Source of the DNA: Caulobacter segnis
Lineage (GTDB): Bacteria; Pseudomonadota; Alphaproteobacteria; Caulobacterales; Caulobacteraceae
Assembly (NCBI RefSeq): GCF_003243465.1
Contig: NZ_QFQZ01000113.1
Location: 1 to 10,700 of the forward strand
DNA length: 10,700 nt
Direction: 5' to 3'
Shown: positions 1 to 6,549 of the stretch, one piece after another
Position numbering within the stretch: the stretch's first letter is position 1
Layout of the letters: every line of letters begins with the position of its first letter
Position numbers and translations under genes: made by a program
Notes under the pieces: generated by a model
What the model saw: only the letters and a program-made list of their open reading frames with translations
Told to the model about the DNA's origin: nothing
Database searches by the model: none

Positions 1-707
1 CGGCCGCCGCCGCCATCCCGGCCAACATCGCCGCCGCCCTGAGCGATCCGTCCCGTCCCGCCGCCGACATGGTTCGAGACGAGGCCCGCCATCCGGGCGA
101 GGTGCTGGCCTTCGCCGGCGTCAAGCCGGGCGCCAAGGTCGCCGACCTGATCCCCGGCGGCGGCTACTTCACCCGCATCTTCTCGAAGGCCGTCGGACCC
201 AAGGGCAAGGTCTACGCCTATGTGCCTGACGAGCTGACCAAGATGGCCAAGCGCGAGCCGGCGGTGAACGCTATCGCCCGCGATCCGGCCTATGCGAACG
301 TCACGGTGATCCTGAACACCCTGCCGAACTTCGCCGCGCCCGAGAAACTGGACCTGGTGTTCACGGCGCAGAACTATCACGACATGCACGACAAGTTCAT
401 GGGACCGGCGGACCTGTCCGTCGTCAACCGCCAGGTTTTCAAGGCCCTGAAGCCGGGCGGGGTCTACATGGTGATCGACCATGCGGCCGAGGCCGGCTCC
501 GGCCTCCGCTACACCGAAGACCTGCACCGCATCGACCCGGCGGTGGTGAAGTCCGAAGTGACCGCCGCCGGCTTCATCTTCGAGGGCGAAAGCAAGGTGC
601 TGCGCGATCCGGCCGATCCGCGCAAGGCCAACGTCTACGACCCGTCGATCCGCGGCAAGACCGACCAGTTCGTCTACAAGTTCCGCAAGCCCGCCTCGGC
701 GCGCTGA
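1..707 (+). CDS. Exported SAM-dependent methyltransferase-like protein (5' end outside window)
   Basis: The reading frame is open from the first complete codon at 3 to the TGA at 705-707, so the gene starts left of the window. The ATG at 69 is internal: the 22 codons before it encode an Ala/Pro-rich stretch ending in SRPAAD that runs into the family sequence. Visible from the internal Met are KPGAKVADLIPGGGYFTRIF, a glycine-rich motif I of a class I Rossmann methyltransferase, then KGKVYAYVP (motif II region), the LDLVFTAQNYHD strand, and LKPGGVYMVIDH (post-motif strand). This matches the predicted methyltransferases of the COG4798 type, which often carry an N-terminal signal peptide; the Ala-rich start fits the end of one, but the signal itself is not visible. 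The substrate is unknown and methyltransferase activity is inferred from the fold only. A terminator follows directly. Confidence 0.82.
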   Translation, partial: AAAAIPANIAAALSDPSRPAADMVRDEARHPGEVLAFAGVKPGAKVADLIPGGGYFTRIFSKAVGPKGKVYAYVPDELTKMAKREPAVNAIARDPAYANVTVILNTLPNFAAPEKLDLVFTAQNYHDMHDKFMGPADLSVVNRQVFKALKPGGVYMVIDHAAEAGSGLRYTEDLHRIDPAVVKSEVTAAGFIFEGESKVLRDPADPRKANVYDPSIRGKTDQFVYKFRKPASAR

Positions 708-729
708 CGGACGCAATCCATGATCATAA

Positions 730-761
730 GAGCCGCGCCCAACGAGGCGCGGTTCATCTTT
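730..761 (+). terminator. Intrinsic terminator after the methyltransferase gene
   Basis: Positions 730-739 pair with 746-755 in a 10-bp stem with one G-U pair (core CCGCGCC/GGCGCGG), with loop CAACGA and then ATCTTT. It lies 22 bases after the stop codon and 14 bases before mmsB, so it should end the upstream transcript and separate it from mmsB. The T tract is short, as is common in high-GC genomes. Confidence 0.7.
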
Positions 762-775
762 GCAGGGAGTAGCGG

Positions 776-1672
776 ATGACTCGCGTCGCGTTCATCGGAC
801 TGGGCAACATGGGCGGCGGCATGGCCGCCAACCAGGCGGGCGCGGGGCGTCAGGTCCGCGCCTTCGACCTCTCGGCGGACGCTCTGTCGCGAGCGACAAC
901 CGTCGGATGTCAGGCCGCGGGCTCGGTGGCCGAGGCCGTCGCCGACGCTGAGGTGGTGATCACCATGCTGCCCGCCGGTCCGCACGTGCGCTCGGTCTAT
1001 GGCGAGCAGGTCTTCAAGGGCGCGCCGAAGTCCGCCCTGCTGATCGACTGTTCGACCATCGACGTCGAGACCGCCCGCGACGTGGCCCGCCTGGCCGGGG
1101 AGGCGGGCTTCCGCTTCGCCGACGCGCCGGTGTCCGGCGGGGTGATGGCGGCGGAAGCGGGGACCCTGGCCTTCATGGTCGGGTGCGACTCGGGCGATTT
1201 TCCGGCGGTCGAGGCGGCGCTGGAGCCGATGTCCCGCGCCACGATCCGCGCCGGCGACCACGGGGCGGGGCAGGCGGCCAAGATCTGCAACAACATGCTG
1301 CTGGGCGTCTCGATGCTCGGCGTCTGCGAGGCCTTCGCCCTGGCCGAGAAGCTGGGCCTGGCCGCCGACAGCTTCTTCGAGATCGCCAGCAAGTCCTCGG
1401 GACAGTGCTGGTCGCTCAGCACCTATTGTCCCGTGCCGGGCGTCGGACCCCAGACCCCGGCTGATCGCGGCTACGAAGGCGGATTCGCCACGGCCATGAT
1501 GCTCAAGGACCTGAAGCTGGCCCAGGGCGCGGCCGCCCAGGTGGGGGCGTCGACGCCGATGGGGGCCCAGGCCGAGGCGCTGTACGCGCTGTTCGCGGCC
1601 AACGGCTTCGCCGGCAAGGACTTCTCGGCGGTGATCCAGCTTTTGCGGGGTAGGCTGAGCGAATTGGCTTGA
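776..1672 (+). CDS. mmsB: 3-hydroxyisobutyrate dehydrogenase
   Basis: The 298-residue product has the usual length for this NAD-dependent dehydrogenase of valine breakdown, which oxidises 3-hydroxyisobutyrate to methylmalonate semialdehyde in the cytoplasm. The N-terminal Rossmann motif is GLGNMG (residues 8-13). The substrate-binding signature DAPVSGG is at 116-122, the catalytic lysine is K169 in GQAAKICNN, and a second conserved lysine is K244 in LKDLKLA. The stretch SSGQCWSLSTYCPVPGVGPQTP (about 208-228) is characteristic of true 3-hydroxyisobutyrate dehydrogenases rather than tartronate semialdehyde reductases of the same superfamily, so I assign that substrate. The ATG at 776 is preceded by AGGGAG at 764-769, a good ribosome binding site. 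The gene stands alone between a terminator and the hemA leader; no other valine-degradation gene is in the window. Confidence 0.88.
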   Translation: MTRVAFIGLGNMGGGMAANQAGAGRQVRAFDLSADALSRATTVGCQAAGSVAEAVADAEVVITMLPAGPHVRSVYGEQVFKGAPKSALLIDCSTIDVETARDVARLAGEAGFRFADAPVSGGVMAAEAGTLAFMVGCDSGDFPAVEAALEPMSRATIRAGDHGAGQAAKICNNMLLGVSMLGVCEAFALAEKLGLAADSFFEIASKSSGQCWSLSTYCPVPGVGPQTPADRGYEGGFATAMMLKDLKLAQGAAAQVGASTPMGAQAEALYALFAANGFAGKDFSAVIQLLRGRLSELA

Positions 1673-1843
1673 GGCTTTCAGGCGACAAAAGCGCGCATCG
1701 CTAACAACGTTAACGACGCGGATCGGGTATTTCTGTTTCCTAGGTAAACGCCCGTAGATGGACACTCGCAGCGCTTGGTGCGAAAAGCCGAGCCTGTAAT
1801 CAAGGGGACCAGCGGCTTATCCGCCGTCGGTTTAGAGATCGCA
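1673..1843 (+). promoter_or_regulatory. hemA leader with candidate promoter elements
   Basis: These 171 bases must hold the hemA promoter unless mmsB transcription continues into it; no terminator is visible after mmsB. A TTAACGA at 1710-1716 followed nine bases later by GGTATTTC (1726-1733) partly resembles the Caulobacter housekeeping consensus TTGACGS-N10-14-GCTANAWC, and GCTAAC at 1700 is another weak -10 candidate. An imperfect palindrome, GTTTCCTAGGTAAAC (1735-1749), could be an operator. None of these is decisive. Confidence 0.3.
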
Positions 1844-3070
1844 ATGGACTACAAAGCCGCGTTCCGCAGCGCCGTCGACCAGATCCGCGACGAAGGCCGT
1901 TACCGGGTCTTCGCCGACCTGAAGCGTCAGCGCGGCGCCTTCCCGCGAGCCACCTGGACCCGCCAGGACGGCTCGGAACGCGAAGTCGTCGTCTGGTGCA
2001 GCAACGACTATCTCGGCCAGGGCCAGAACCCGGTCGTCCTGGAAGCCATGAAGGACGCCGTCGACCAGCACGGCTCCGGCTCGGGCGGCACGCGCAACAT
2101 CTCCGGCACCAATCACGACCACGTCCTGCTGGAGCAGGAGCTGGCCGACCTGCACGGCAAGGACGCCGCCCTGCTGTTCACCTCGGGCTATGTCTCGAAC
2201 GAAGCCAGCCTGTCGGTGGTTCAAAAAATTCTGCCGGGCCTGATCATCTTCTCGGACGAGCTGAACCACGCCTCGATGATCGCCGGCATCCGCAACGGCG
2301 GCGGCCCGCGCAAGATCTTCAAGCACAATGACTTGGCGCACCTTGAAGAGCTTTTGGCGGCCGCGCCGGCCGATGCGCCCAAGCTGATCGCCTTCGAAAG
2401 CGTCTACTCGATGGACGGCGACATCGCCGACATCGCCGGCACGATCGCCCTGGCCAAGAAGTACGGCGCCATGACCTATCTGGACGAAGTCCACGCGGTC
2501 GGCATGTACGGCCCGCGCGGCGGCGGCGTCGCCGAGCGCGAAGGCCTGATGGGCGAGATCGACATCATCGAAGGCACGCTGGGCAAGGCCTTCGGCGTGA
2601 TGGGCGGCTACATCACCGGCGACACCGAGGTGATTGACGCCATCCGCCTGATGGCCGCCGGCTTCATCTTCACGACCTCGCTGCCGCCGGCCCTGACGGC
2701 GGGCGCTCTGGCCAGCGTCCGTTGGCTGAAGGCCCATCCGGAAGTGCGCGAGATCCACCAGGAGCGCGCCGCGACCCTGAAGGCCATGTTCCGCGCCGCC
2801 GGCCTGCCGGTGATGGATAGCGAAAGCCACATCGTCCCGGTGCTGGTCGGCGATCCCGTCCACTGCAAGATGATCAGCGACATGCTGCTGGCCGATCACG
2901 GCGTCTATGTGCAGCCGATCAACTATCCGACCGTGCCGCGCGGCACCGAGCGCCTGCGCTTCACGCCCACGCCGTTCCACAGCGACGAGATGATGCGCAA
3001 GCTGGTCGCCGCCATGGAAAAGCTGTGGGCCCACTGCAACGTCGCCCGCATGGGCGGTCACGCCGCTTAA
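1844..3070 (+). CDS. hemA: 5-aminolevulinate synthase
   Basis: This is the PLP-dependent enzyme that condenses glycine with succinyl-CoA to 5-aminolevulinate, the first step of haem synthesis by the Shemin route used in alphaproteobacteria. I choose the ATG at 1844 (408 residues) because MDYKAAFRSAVDQI matches the usual family start and length; the frame is open further upstream to a TTG at 1775 and GTG at 1778, which would add 23 residues with no family resemblance. Visible functional residues are T83 and N85 (GGTRNISG), H142 in LNHAS, D214 and H217 in YLDEVH, and the PLP-binding lysine K248 in GTLGKAFGVMGGY. These agree with the numbering of the well-studied Rhodobacter enzyme. Only a weak purine-rich AGAGA (1834-1838) precedes the ATG. 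The gene converges on mucR; glycine, its substrate, is the product of GlyA encoded beyond mucR. Confidence 0.96.
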   Translation: MDYKAAFRSAVDQIRDEGRYRVFADLKRQRGAFPRATWTRQDGSEREVVVWCSNDYLGQGQNPVVLEAMKDAVDQHGSGSGGTRNISGTNHDHVLLEQELADLHGKDAALLFTSGYVSNEASLSVVQKILPGLIIFSDELNHASMIAGIRNGGGPRKIFKHNDLAHLEELLAAAPADAPKLIAFESVYSMDGDIADIAGTIALAKKYGAMTYLDEVHAVGMYGPRGGGVAEREGLMGEIDIIEGTLGKAFGVMGGYITGDTEVIDAIRLMAAGFIFTTSLPPALTAGALASVRWLKAHPEVREIHQERAATLKAMFRAAGLPVMDSESHIVPVLVGDPVHCKMISDMLLADHGVYVQPINYPTVPRGTERLRFTPTPFHSDEMMRKLVAAMEKLWAHCNVARMGGHAA

Positions 3071-3112
3071 GGACCGAACGCACTTCAGCTTCGACCCAAA
3101 CCGTCATCGTCG

Positions 3113-3145
3113 AAACGAAAAACGCCGCCGGAGCCCGGCGGCGTT
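3113..3145 (-). terminator. Terminator of the mucR-type gene, between convergent hemA and mucR
   Basis: Positions 3121-3131 and 3135-3145 form a perfect 11-bp stem (AACGCCGCCGG/CCGGCGGCGTT) with loop AGC. Read on the minus strand the stem runs into TTTTTCGTTTCG, a proper T tract 25 bases after the mucR stop. On the plus strand there is no T run, so any effect on hemA transcripts would rest on the stem alone. Confidence 0.75.
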
Positions 3146-3170
3146 CGCGTGTCCGAAAGGCTGGGGCGGC

Positions 3171-3617
3171 TCAGCTGCCGCGCCGTACGCCCTTGCCCAG
3201 TCCGATCTTCTTGGCGAAGTCCGAGCGCCGCGCGGCGTAGGCGGGCGCCACCATCGGGTAGTCGGGCGGCAGGCCCCACTTGCGGCGGTATTCCTCCGGG
3301 CTCATGTCGTAATGCGAGCGCAGGTAGCGCTTGAGCATCTTCAGCTTTTTCCCGTCCTCCAGGCAGACAATGTAGTCGTGCTGCACCGACCGACCGACCG
3401 GCACCGCCGGCTTGGCCTTCTCCTGCGGACGCGCCGGTTCGCCCCCGTTGTTCAGCGACGTCAGCGCGTCGTGCACCGTGCGGATCAGATCGGGAATGGC
3501 CGTCTGGGACACTGTGTTCTGGCTTACATAGGCCGCTACGATTTCCGCGCTGAGCCCCAGGATGTCGAGGCTGTTTGCGCTGGCCGTGTCCGAAGTGCCG
3601 CCGCCCTGAGACGCCAT
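3171..3617 (-). CDS. mucR: Ros/MucR family transcriptional regulator
   Basis: The 148-residue product has the MucR layout: an N-terminal helical part, LSAEIVAAYVSQNTV (about 22-36) with IPDLIRTVHDALTSL (41-55), used for oligomerisation in the family; a flexible Pro/Ala/Lys linker (60-75); and a C-terminal Ros-type DNA-binding domain from DYIVCLEDGKKLK through SPEEYRRKWGLPPDYPMVAPAYA to KKIGLG. MucR proteins bind AT-rich promoter DNA and usually repress; in Caulobacter they act in the cell-cycle circuit that includes CtrA. Compared with Ros (Cys79, Cys82, His92, His97), only the first cysteine remains (C85); the other positions are D88, Y98 and Y103, with H102 next to the last. I chose the ATG at 3617, preceded by GTGGGA, because MASQ...LDILGLSAEIV matches the family start; the frame extends 23 codons further upstream without similarity. 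The number of paralogues cannot be judged here. Confidence 0.9.
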   Translation of the reverse strand: MASQGGGTSDTASANSLDILGLSAEIVAAYVSQNTVSQTAIPDLIRTVHDALTSLNNGGEPARPQEKAKPAVPVGRSVQHDYIVCLEDGKKLKMLKRYLRSHYDMSPEEYRRKWGLPPDYPMVAPAYAARRSDFAKKIGLGKGVRRGS

Positions 3618-3784
3618 GAGATATCCCACTCTCGTTTCTGCCGTTGTTATGCCGCAGGGGTGCGAAGCCGCCCTGCGCGACTGCAACGCACAGCTTCACA
3701 TGTGGTTCCAAGATTGATTGCCGCGCCTATCTCGTTAAAGAGGGCGCCTCTGCCGACTCCCCGTAGCGCCGCCAGGAGAGCGTG
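3618..3784. promoter_or_regulatory. Divergent mucR/glyA intergenic region
   Basis: These 167 bases separate divergent starts and should hold both promoters. Visible elements are a 7-bp inverted repeat CGCAGGG-N11-CCCTGCG (3653-3659 and 3671-3677) in the mucR-proximal half, a candidate glyA promoter (3714-3739), a small hairpin AGAGG-GCG-CCTCT (3739-3751), and one GANTC site, GACTC at 3755-3759, the CcrM methylation target in Caulobacter. I could not identify a convincing mucR promoter on the minus strand. Confidence 0.5.
3714..3739 (+). promoter_or_regulatory. Candidate glyA promoter
   Basis: TTGATTG (3714-3720), a 13-base spacer and GTTAAA (3734-3739) resemble the Caulobacter housekeeping consensus TTGACGS-N10-14-GCTANAWC, with one core mismatch in the -10. 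It would give a leader of roughly 40 bases before glyA. This is a match by eye only. Confidence 0.35.
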
Positions 3785-5071
3785 ATGACTGAAGCCAACC
3801 TCAGCGCCTTTTTCGGCGCGGACCTCGCAACCGCCGACCGTGACATCTTCGATCGTATCGGTCGCGAACTGGATCGGCAGCAGAACCAGATCGAGCTGAT
3901 CGCCTCGGAGAACATCGTCTCCAAGGCCGTGCTCGAGGCCCAGGGTTCGATCCTGACCAACAAATACGCCGAGGGCTATCCCGGCAAGCGCTATTACGGC
4001 GGCTGCGAATATGTCGACGAGATCGAGACCATCGCCATCGAACGCGCCAAGGCGCTGTTCGGCGCCGGCTTCGCCAACGTCCAGCCGCACTCGGGCTCGC
4101 AGGCCAACCAGGCGGTGTTCATGGCCCTGCTGCAGCCGGGCGACACCTTCCTGGGCATGGACCTGGCCGCCGGCGGCCACTTGACGCACGGCTCGCCCGC
4201 CAACCAGTCGGGCAAGTGGTTCAAGCCCGTGTCGTACTCGGTGCGCCAGCAGGACCAGCTGATCGACTATGACGGCGTGGCCGAGATCGCCGAGCGCGAG
4301 AAGCCCAAGCTTATCATCGCCGGCGGCAGCGCCTACAGCCGCGAGATCGACTTCGCCAAGTTCCGCCAGATCGCCGACTCGATCGGCGCCTATCTGATGG
4401 TCGACATGGCCCACTATGCGGGCCTGATCGCCGGCGGCGCCTACGCCAACCCGATCCCGCACGCCCACGTCGTCACGACGACGACGCACAAGACCCTGCG
4501 CGGTCCGCGCGGCGGCATGGTGCTGACCAACGACGAGGCCATCATCAAGAAGGTCAACTCGGCCGTCTTCCCGGGCCTGCAAGGCGGTCCGCTCGAGCAC
4601 GTGATCGCCGCCAAGGCCGTGGCCTTCGGCGAGGCGCTGCGGCCGGAGTTCAAGACCTACGCCAAGCAGGTCGTCGCCAACGCCCGCGCGCTGTCGGAAG
4701 CCCTCTTGAAGTCGGGCGTCAACATCGTCTCGGGCGGCACCGATAGCCACCTGATGCTGGTCGACCTGCGTCCCAAGGGCGTGACCGGCCGCGACGCCGA
4801 GCACAGCCTCGAGCGCGCCCACATGACCTGCAACAAGAACGGCGTGCCGTTCGACACCGCGCCGTTCACGGTCACCTCGGGCATCCGCCTGGGCACCCCG
4901 GCCGGCACGACGCGCGGCTTCAAGGAAGCCGAGTTCACGCGCGTGGGCGAGCTGATCGGCGAAGTGGTCAACGGCCTGGCGGCCAACGGTCCCGACGGCA
5001 ACGCCGAGGTCGAGGCCAAGGTCCGCGAGGAAGTGGTGGCCTTGACGGGCCGGTTCCCGATCTACAACTAA
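3785..5071 (+). CDS. glyA: Serine hydroxymethyltransferase
   Basis: This PLP enzyme interconverts serine plus tetrahydrofolate with glycine plus 5,10-methylene-tetrahydrofolate and is the main source of one-carbon units in the cytoplasm. The 428 residues are complete. Visible signatures are ELIASENIVSKAVLEAQGS (37-55), TNKYAEGYPGKRYYGG (58-73) with catalytic E63, PHSGSQAN (101-108), VDMAHYAGLIAGG (206-218) with D207 and H210, the PLP lysine K236 in TTTTHKTLRGPRGG, and R368 in TSGIRLGTPA for the substrate carboxylate. A GTG at 3782 is in frame, but AGGAGAG at 3774-3780 is better spaced for the ATG at 3785, which also gives the usual family start MTEANLSAFF. nrdR follows after 32 bases without a terminator, so the two are probably co-transcribed. 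Confidence 0.97.
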   Translation: MTEANLSAFFGADLATADRDIFDRIGRELDRQQNQIELIASENIVSKAVLEAQGSILTNKYAEGYPGKRYYGGCEYVDEIETIAIERAKALFGAGFANVQPHSGSQANQAVFMALLQPGDTFLGMDLAAGGHLTHGSPANQSGKWFKPVSYSVRQQDQLIDYDGVAEIAEREKPKLIIAGGSAYSREIDFAKFRQIADSIGAYLMVDMAHYAGLIAGGAYANPIPHAHVVTTTTHKTLRGPRGGMVLTNDEAIIKKVNSAVFPGLQGGPLEHVIAAKAVAFGEALRPEFKTYAKQVVANARALSEALLKSGVNIVSGGTDSHLMLVDLRPKGVTGRDAEHSLERAHMTCNKNGVPFDTAPFTVTSGIRLGTPAGTTRGFKEAEFTRVGELIGEVVNGLAANGPDGNAEVEAKVREEVVALTGRFPIYN

Positions 5072-5103
5072 TATGGTTTAGGCGCCGCGGGAGGGGCCAC
5101 ATC

Positions 5104-5577
5104 ATGCGTTGTCCCTTCTGCGGCCATGCTGAAAGCCAGGTGAAGGACAGCCGTCCGTCGGAAGACGGCGCGGCCATCCGGCGTCGCCGGATGTGCCCCG
5201 AGTGCGGCGGCCGCTTCACGACGTTCGAGCGCGTCCAGCTGCGCGAACTGATCATCCACAAGCGCTCGGGCCGCCGCTCGCCGTTCGATCGCGACAAGCT
5301 GGTCCGCTCGATCAGCCTGGCCATGCAGAAGCGCCCGGTGGACCCCGAGCGCGTCGAGCGGATGATCAACGGCATCGTCCGCCAGCTGGAAAGCATGGGC
5401 GAGACCGAGCTCCCGTCGTCGACGGTGGGCGAAATGGTCATGAAGGCGTTGAAATCCCTCGATGACGTAGCCTATGTCCGCTACGCCTCGGTCTATCGCG
5501 ATTTCAAGGAAACCGGCGACTTCGCCAAGTTCCTCACCGAAGAGGGACTAAGCGACGGCGTCGAAGAAGAGCTATAG
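5104..5577 (+). CDS. nrdR: Transcriptional repressor NrdR (ribonucleotide reductase regulator)
   Basis: The 157-residue protein has the NrdR architecture: an N-terminal zinc ribbon with C3/C6 in MRCPFCGH and C31/C34 in MCPECGGRFTTFER, then an ATP-cone domain from about residue 47 to 138, beginning ELIIHKRSGRRSPFDRDKLVRSI and ending with DVAYVRYASVYRDFKETGDF. NrdR senses adenine nucleotides through the cone and represses ribonucleotide reductase genes at paired NrdR boxes; no such genes lie in the window. The start is secure: GGGAGGGG (5089-5096) sits seven bases before the ATG and the zinc ribbon begins at once. The glyA-nrdR neighbourhood is conserved in alphaproteobacteria. The acidic C-terminus (DGVEEEL) is a variable tail. 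Confidence 0.97.
   Translation: MRCPFCGHAESQVKDSRPSEDGAAIRRRRMCPECGGRFTTFERVQLRELIIHKRSGRRSPFDRDKLVRSISLAMQKRPVDPERVERMINGIVRQLESMGETELPSSTVGEMVMKALKSLDDVAYVRYASVYRDFKETGDFAKFLTEEGLSDGVEEEL
5552..5576 (+). promoter_or_regulatory. Candidate internal promoter for ribH-nusB-thiL
   Basis: GCGACGG (5552-5558), a 12-base spacer and GCTATA (5571-5576) fit the Caulobacter housekeeping consensus TTGACGS-N10-14-GCTANAWC: five of seven in the -35 and all fixed positions of GCTANA. It lies in the last codons of nrdR and would give ribH a leader of about 50-60 bases containing the hairpin at 5603-5621. Confidence 0.4.
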
Positions 5578-5602
5578 TCCGTTAAGCCTAATGTGTGTTT
5601 GT

Positions 5603-5621
5603 GGTCGCGCGCGACGCGACC
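5603..5621 (+). other. Hairpin in the nrdR-ribH spacer
   Basis: GGTCGCG (5603-5609) and CGCGACC (5615-5621) form a perfect 7-bp stem with loop CGCGA. No T run follows on the plus strand, so it is not a standard intrinsic terminator; it may be a processing or attenuation structure. A GAGTC (GANTC) site lies just after it at 5627-5631. Confidence 0.5.
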
Positions 5622-5638
5622 GTGGAGAGTCGAGCTAG

Positions 5639-6103
5639 ATGGTTGAAGACAACATCCGCCTGTTGATCGTGGAGGGCCGAAGCCATTCGGGCGTCTCCGA
5701 CGAACTGCTGCGCGGGGCCGCCCAGGCGATCGAGGGCTATGGCGCGGAATATGACGTGATCACGGTCTCCAGCGCGCTTCAGATCCCGACGGCCGTCGCC
5801 CTGGCGGAGGACGCCGGCCAAGGTCCCGTGGGCGTGCGCTATGACGGCTATGTCGCCCTGGGCTGCGTGATCCGCGGCGAGACCTACCATTTCGAGCTCG
5901 TCGCCAACGAGACCGCCCGGGGGCTGCAGGACCTGGGTATCGGCCGTCGCCTGCCGATCGGCTTTGGCGTCCTTGCGGTCGATGACGAGCAGCAGGCCTG
6001 GGCCCGCGCCAAGGTCAGCGAGGGTGACCGGGGCGGCGCGGCCGCCAAGGCGTGCCTGGAGACGATCGCCCTGAAACGTCAGCTTCTGGGGCGCGGCAGA
6101 TGA
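5639..6103 (+). CDS. ribH: 6,7-dimethyl-8-ribityllumazine synthase
   Basis: The 154-residue product has the lumazine synthase fold sequence. This enzyme joins 5-amino-6-ribitylamino-uracil with 3,4-dihydroxy-2-butanone 4-phosphate, the step before riboflavin. YDGYVALGCVIRGETYHFELVANETARGL (68-96) carries the conserved catalytic-region histidine H84, and GFGVLAVDDEQQAWARA (108-124) gives R123. Several normally conserved substrate-site positions differ: the aromatic residue of the ARF/ARW motif is S15 (EGRSHSG), the PGALEIP loop reads SSALQIP (44-50), and the DKGG lysine is R131. In many alphaproteobacteria ribD, ribE and ribBA lie between nrdR and ribH; here they are absent, so this may be a second, diverged copy. 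Activity is inferred, not certain. GTGGAGAG (5622-5629) precedes the ATG. The stop overlaps the nusB start as ATGA. Confidence 0.88.
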   Translation: MVEDNIRLLIVEGRSHSGVSDELLRGAAQAIEGYGAEYDVITVSSALQIPTAVALAEDAGQGPVGVRYDGYVALGCVIRGETYHFELVANETARGLQDLGIGRRLPIGFGVLAVDDEQQAWARAKVSEGDRGGAAAKACLETIALKRQLLGRGR

Positions 6104-6549
6104 GCGCACCCCGCACCCAACCGCGCTCGGTCGCGCGCCTGGCGGCCGTCCAGGCCCTGTATCAGATGGAAGTTTCGGGGGCTGGGGTCGACTCGGTCAT
6201 CCGCGAGTTTTCCGAGCACCGCTTCGACCGCGACGTCGAGGGCGAGCGTTTGGCGCAGGCCGACGAGACCTTCTTCGCCGAGCTGGCCAAGGGCGTCGTG
6301 GCCAATCAGGCCAAGGTGGACCAGGGAATCGTCAAGCGCCTGGCCTCTGGCTGGCGGCTTGAGCGCCTGGACGCCACGGCGCGCGCGGTGCTGCGCGCGG
6401 GCGCCTACGAATTGATGTATCGACCCGACGTTCCGACCGAAGTCGTCATCAACGAGTATGTCGAGATAGCGAAATCCTTTTTTGAGGGTCCTGAGTCAGG
6501 CTTCATCAATGGCGCCCTCGACGCGATCGCCCGTGATGCAAGAGACTGA
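6100..6549 (+). CDS. nusB: Transcription antitermination factor NusB
   Basis: NusB joins NusE (ribosomal protein S10) on boxA RNA in the antitermination complex that supports rRNA transcription. The 149-residue all-helical protein shows the family pattern: RSVARLAAVQALYQMEVSG near the N-terminus (about 9-27), WRLERLDATARAVLRAGAYEL (85-105), and DVPTEVVINEYVEIAKSFFEGPESGFINGALDAI (110-143). The ATG at 6100 overlaps the ribH TGA in ATGA, which points to translational coupling. The frame is open 16 codons further upstream inside ribH, but those codons show no NusB similarity. The 3' end overlaps the start of thiL by 14 bases. Confidence 0.96.
   Translation: MSAPRTQPRSVARLAAVQALYQMEVSGAGVDSVIREFSEHRFDRDVEGERLAQADETFFAELAKGVVANQAKVDQGIVKRLASGWRLERLDATARAVLRAGAYELMYRPDVPTEVVINEYVEIAKSFFEGPESGFINGALDAIARDARD

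Noticed and set aside
1700..1716. CtrA binding site in the hemA leader
   Set aside because: There is only one TTAA-like half site; the TTAA-N7-TTAA pair is not present.
1832..3061. A 409-codon minus-strand open frame across hemA, and similar long antisense frames over mmsB, glyA, thiL and hppA
   Set aside because: They lie opposite well-recognised genes, have compositionally biased His/Arg/Gly/Ala-rich translations without motifs, and are expected from high third-position GC.
3090..3117. TTCGAC/GTCGAA inverted repeat as a hemA terminator
   Set aside because: The stem is 6 bp with a long loop and no following T run; the neighbouring 11-bp stem is the clear terminator, oriented for mucR.
3739..3751. 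Small hairpin in the glyA leader as attenuator
   Set aside because: It is only 5 bp with a 3-base loop and no T run; chance is a sufficient explanation.
5578..5638. FMN riboswitch before ribH
   Set aside because: The spacer is too short and holds only one simple hairpin, without the multi-helix RFN layout.
6052..6099. Upstream start for nusB inside ribH
   Set aside because: The extra 16 codons show no NusB similarity, and the ATGA overlap at 6100 gives the usual family start.
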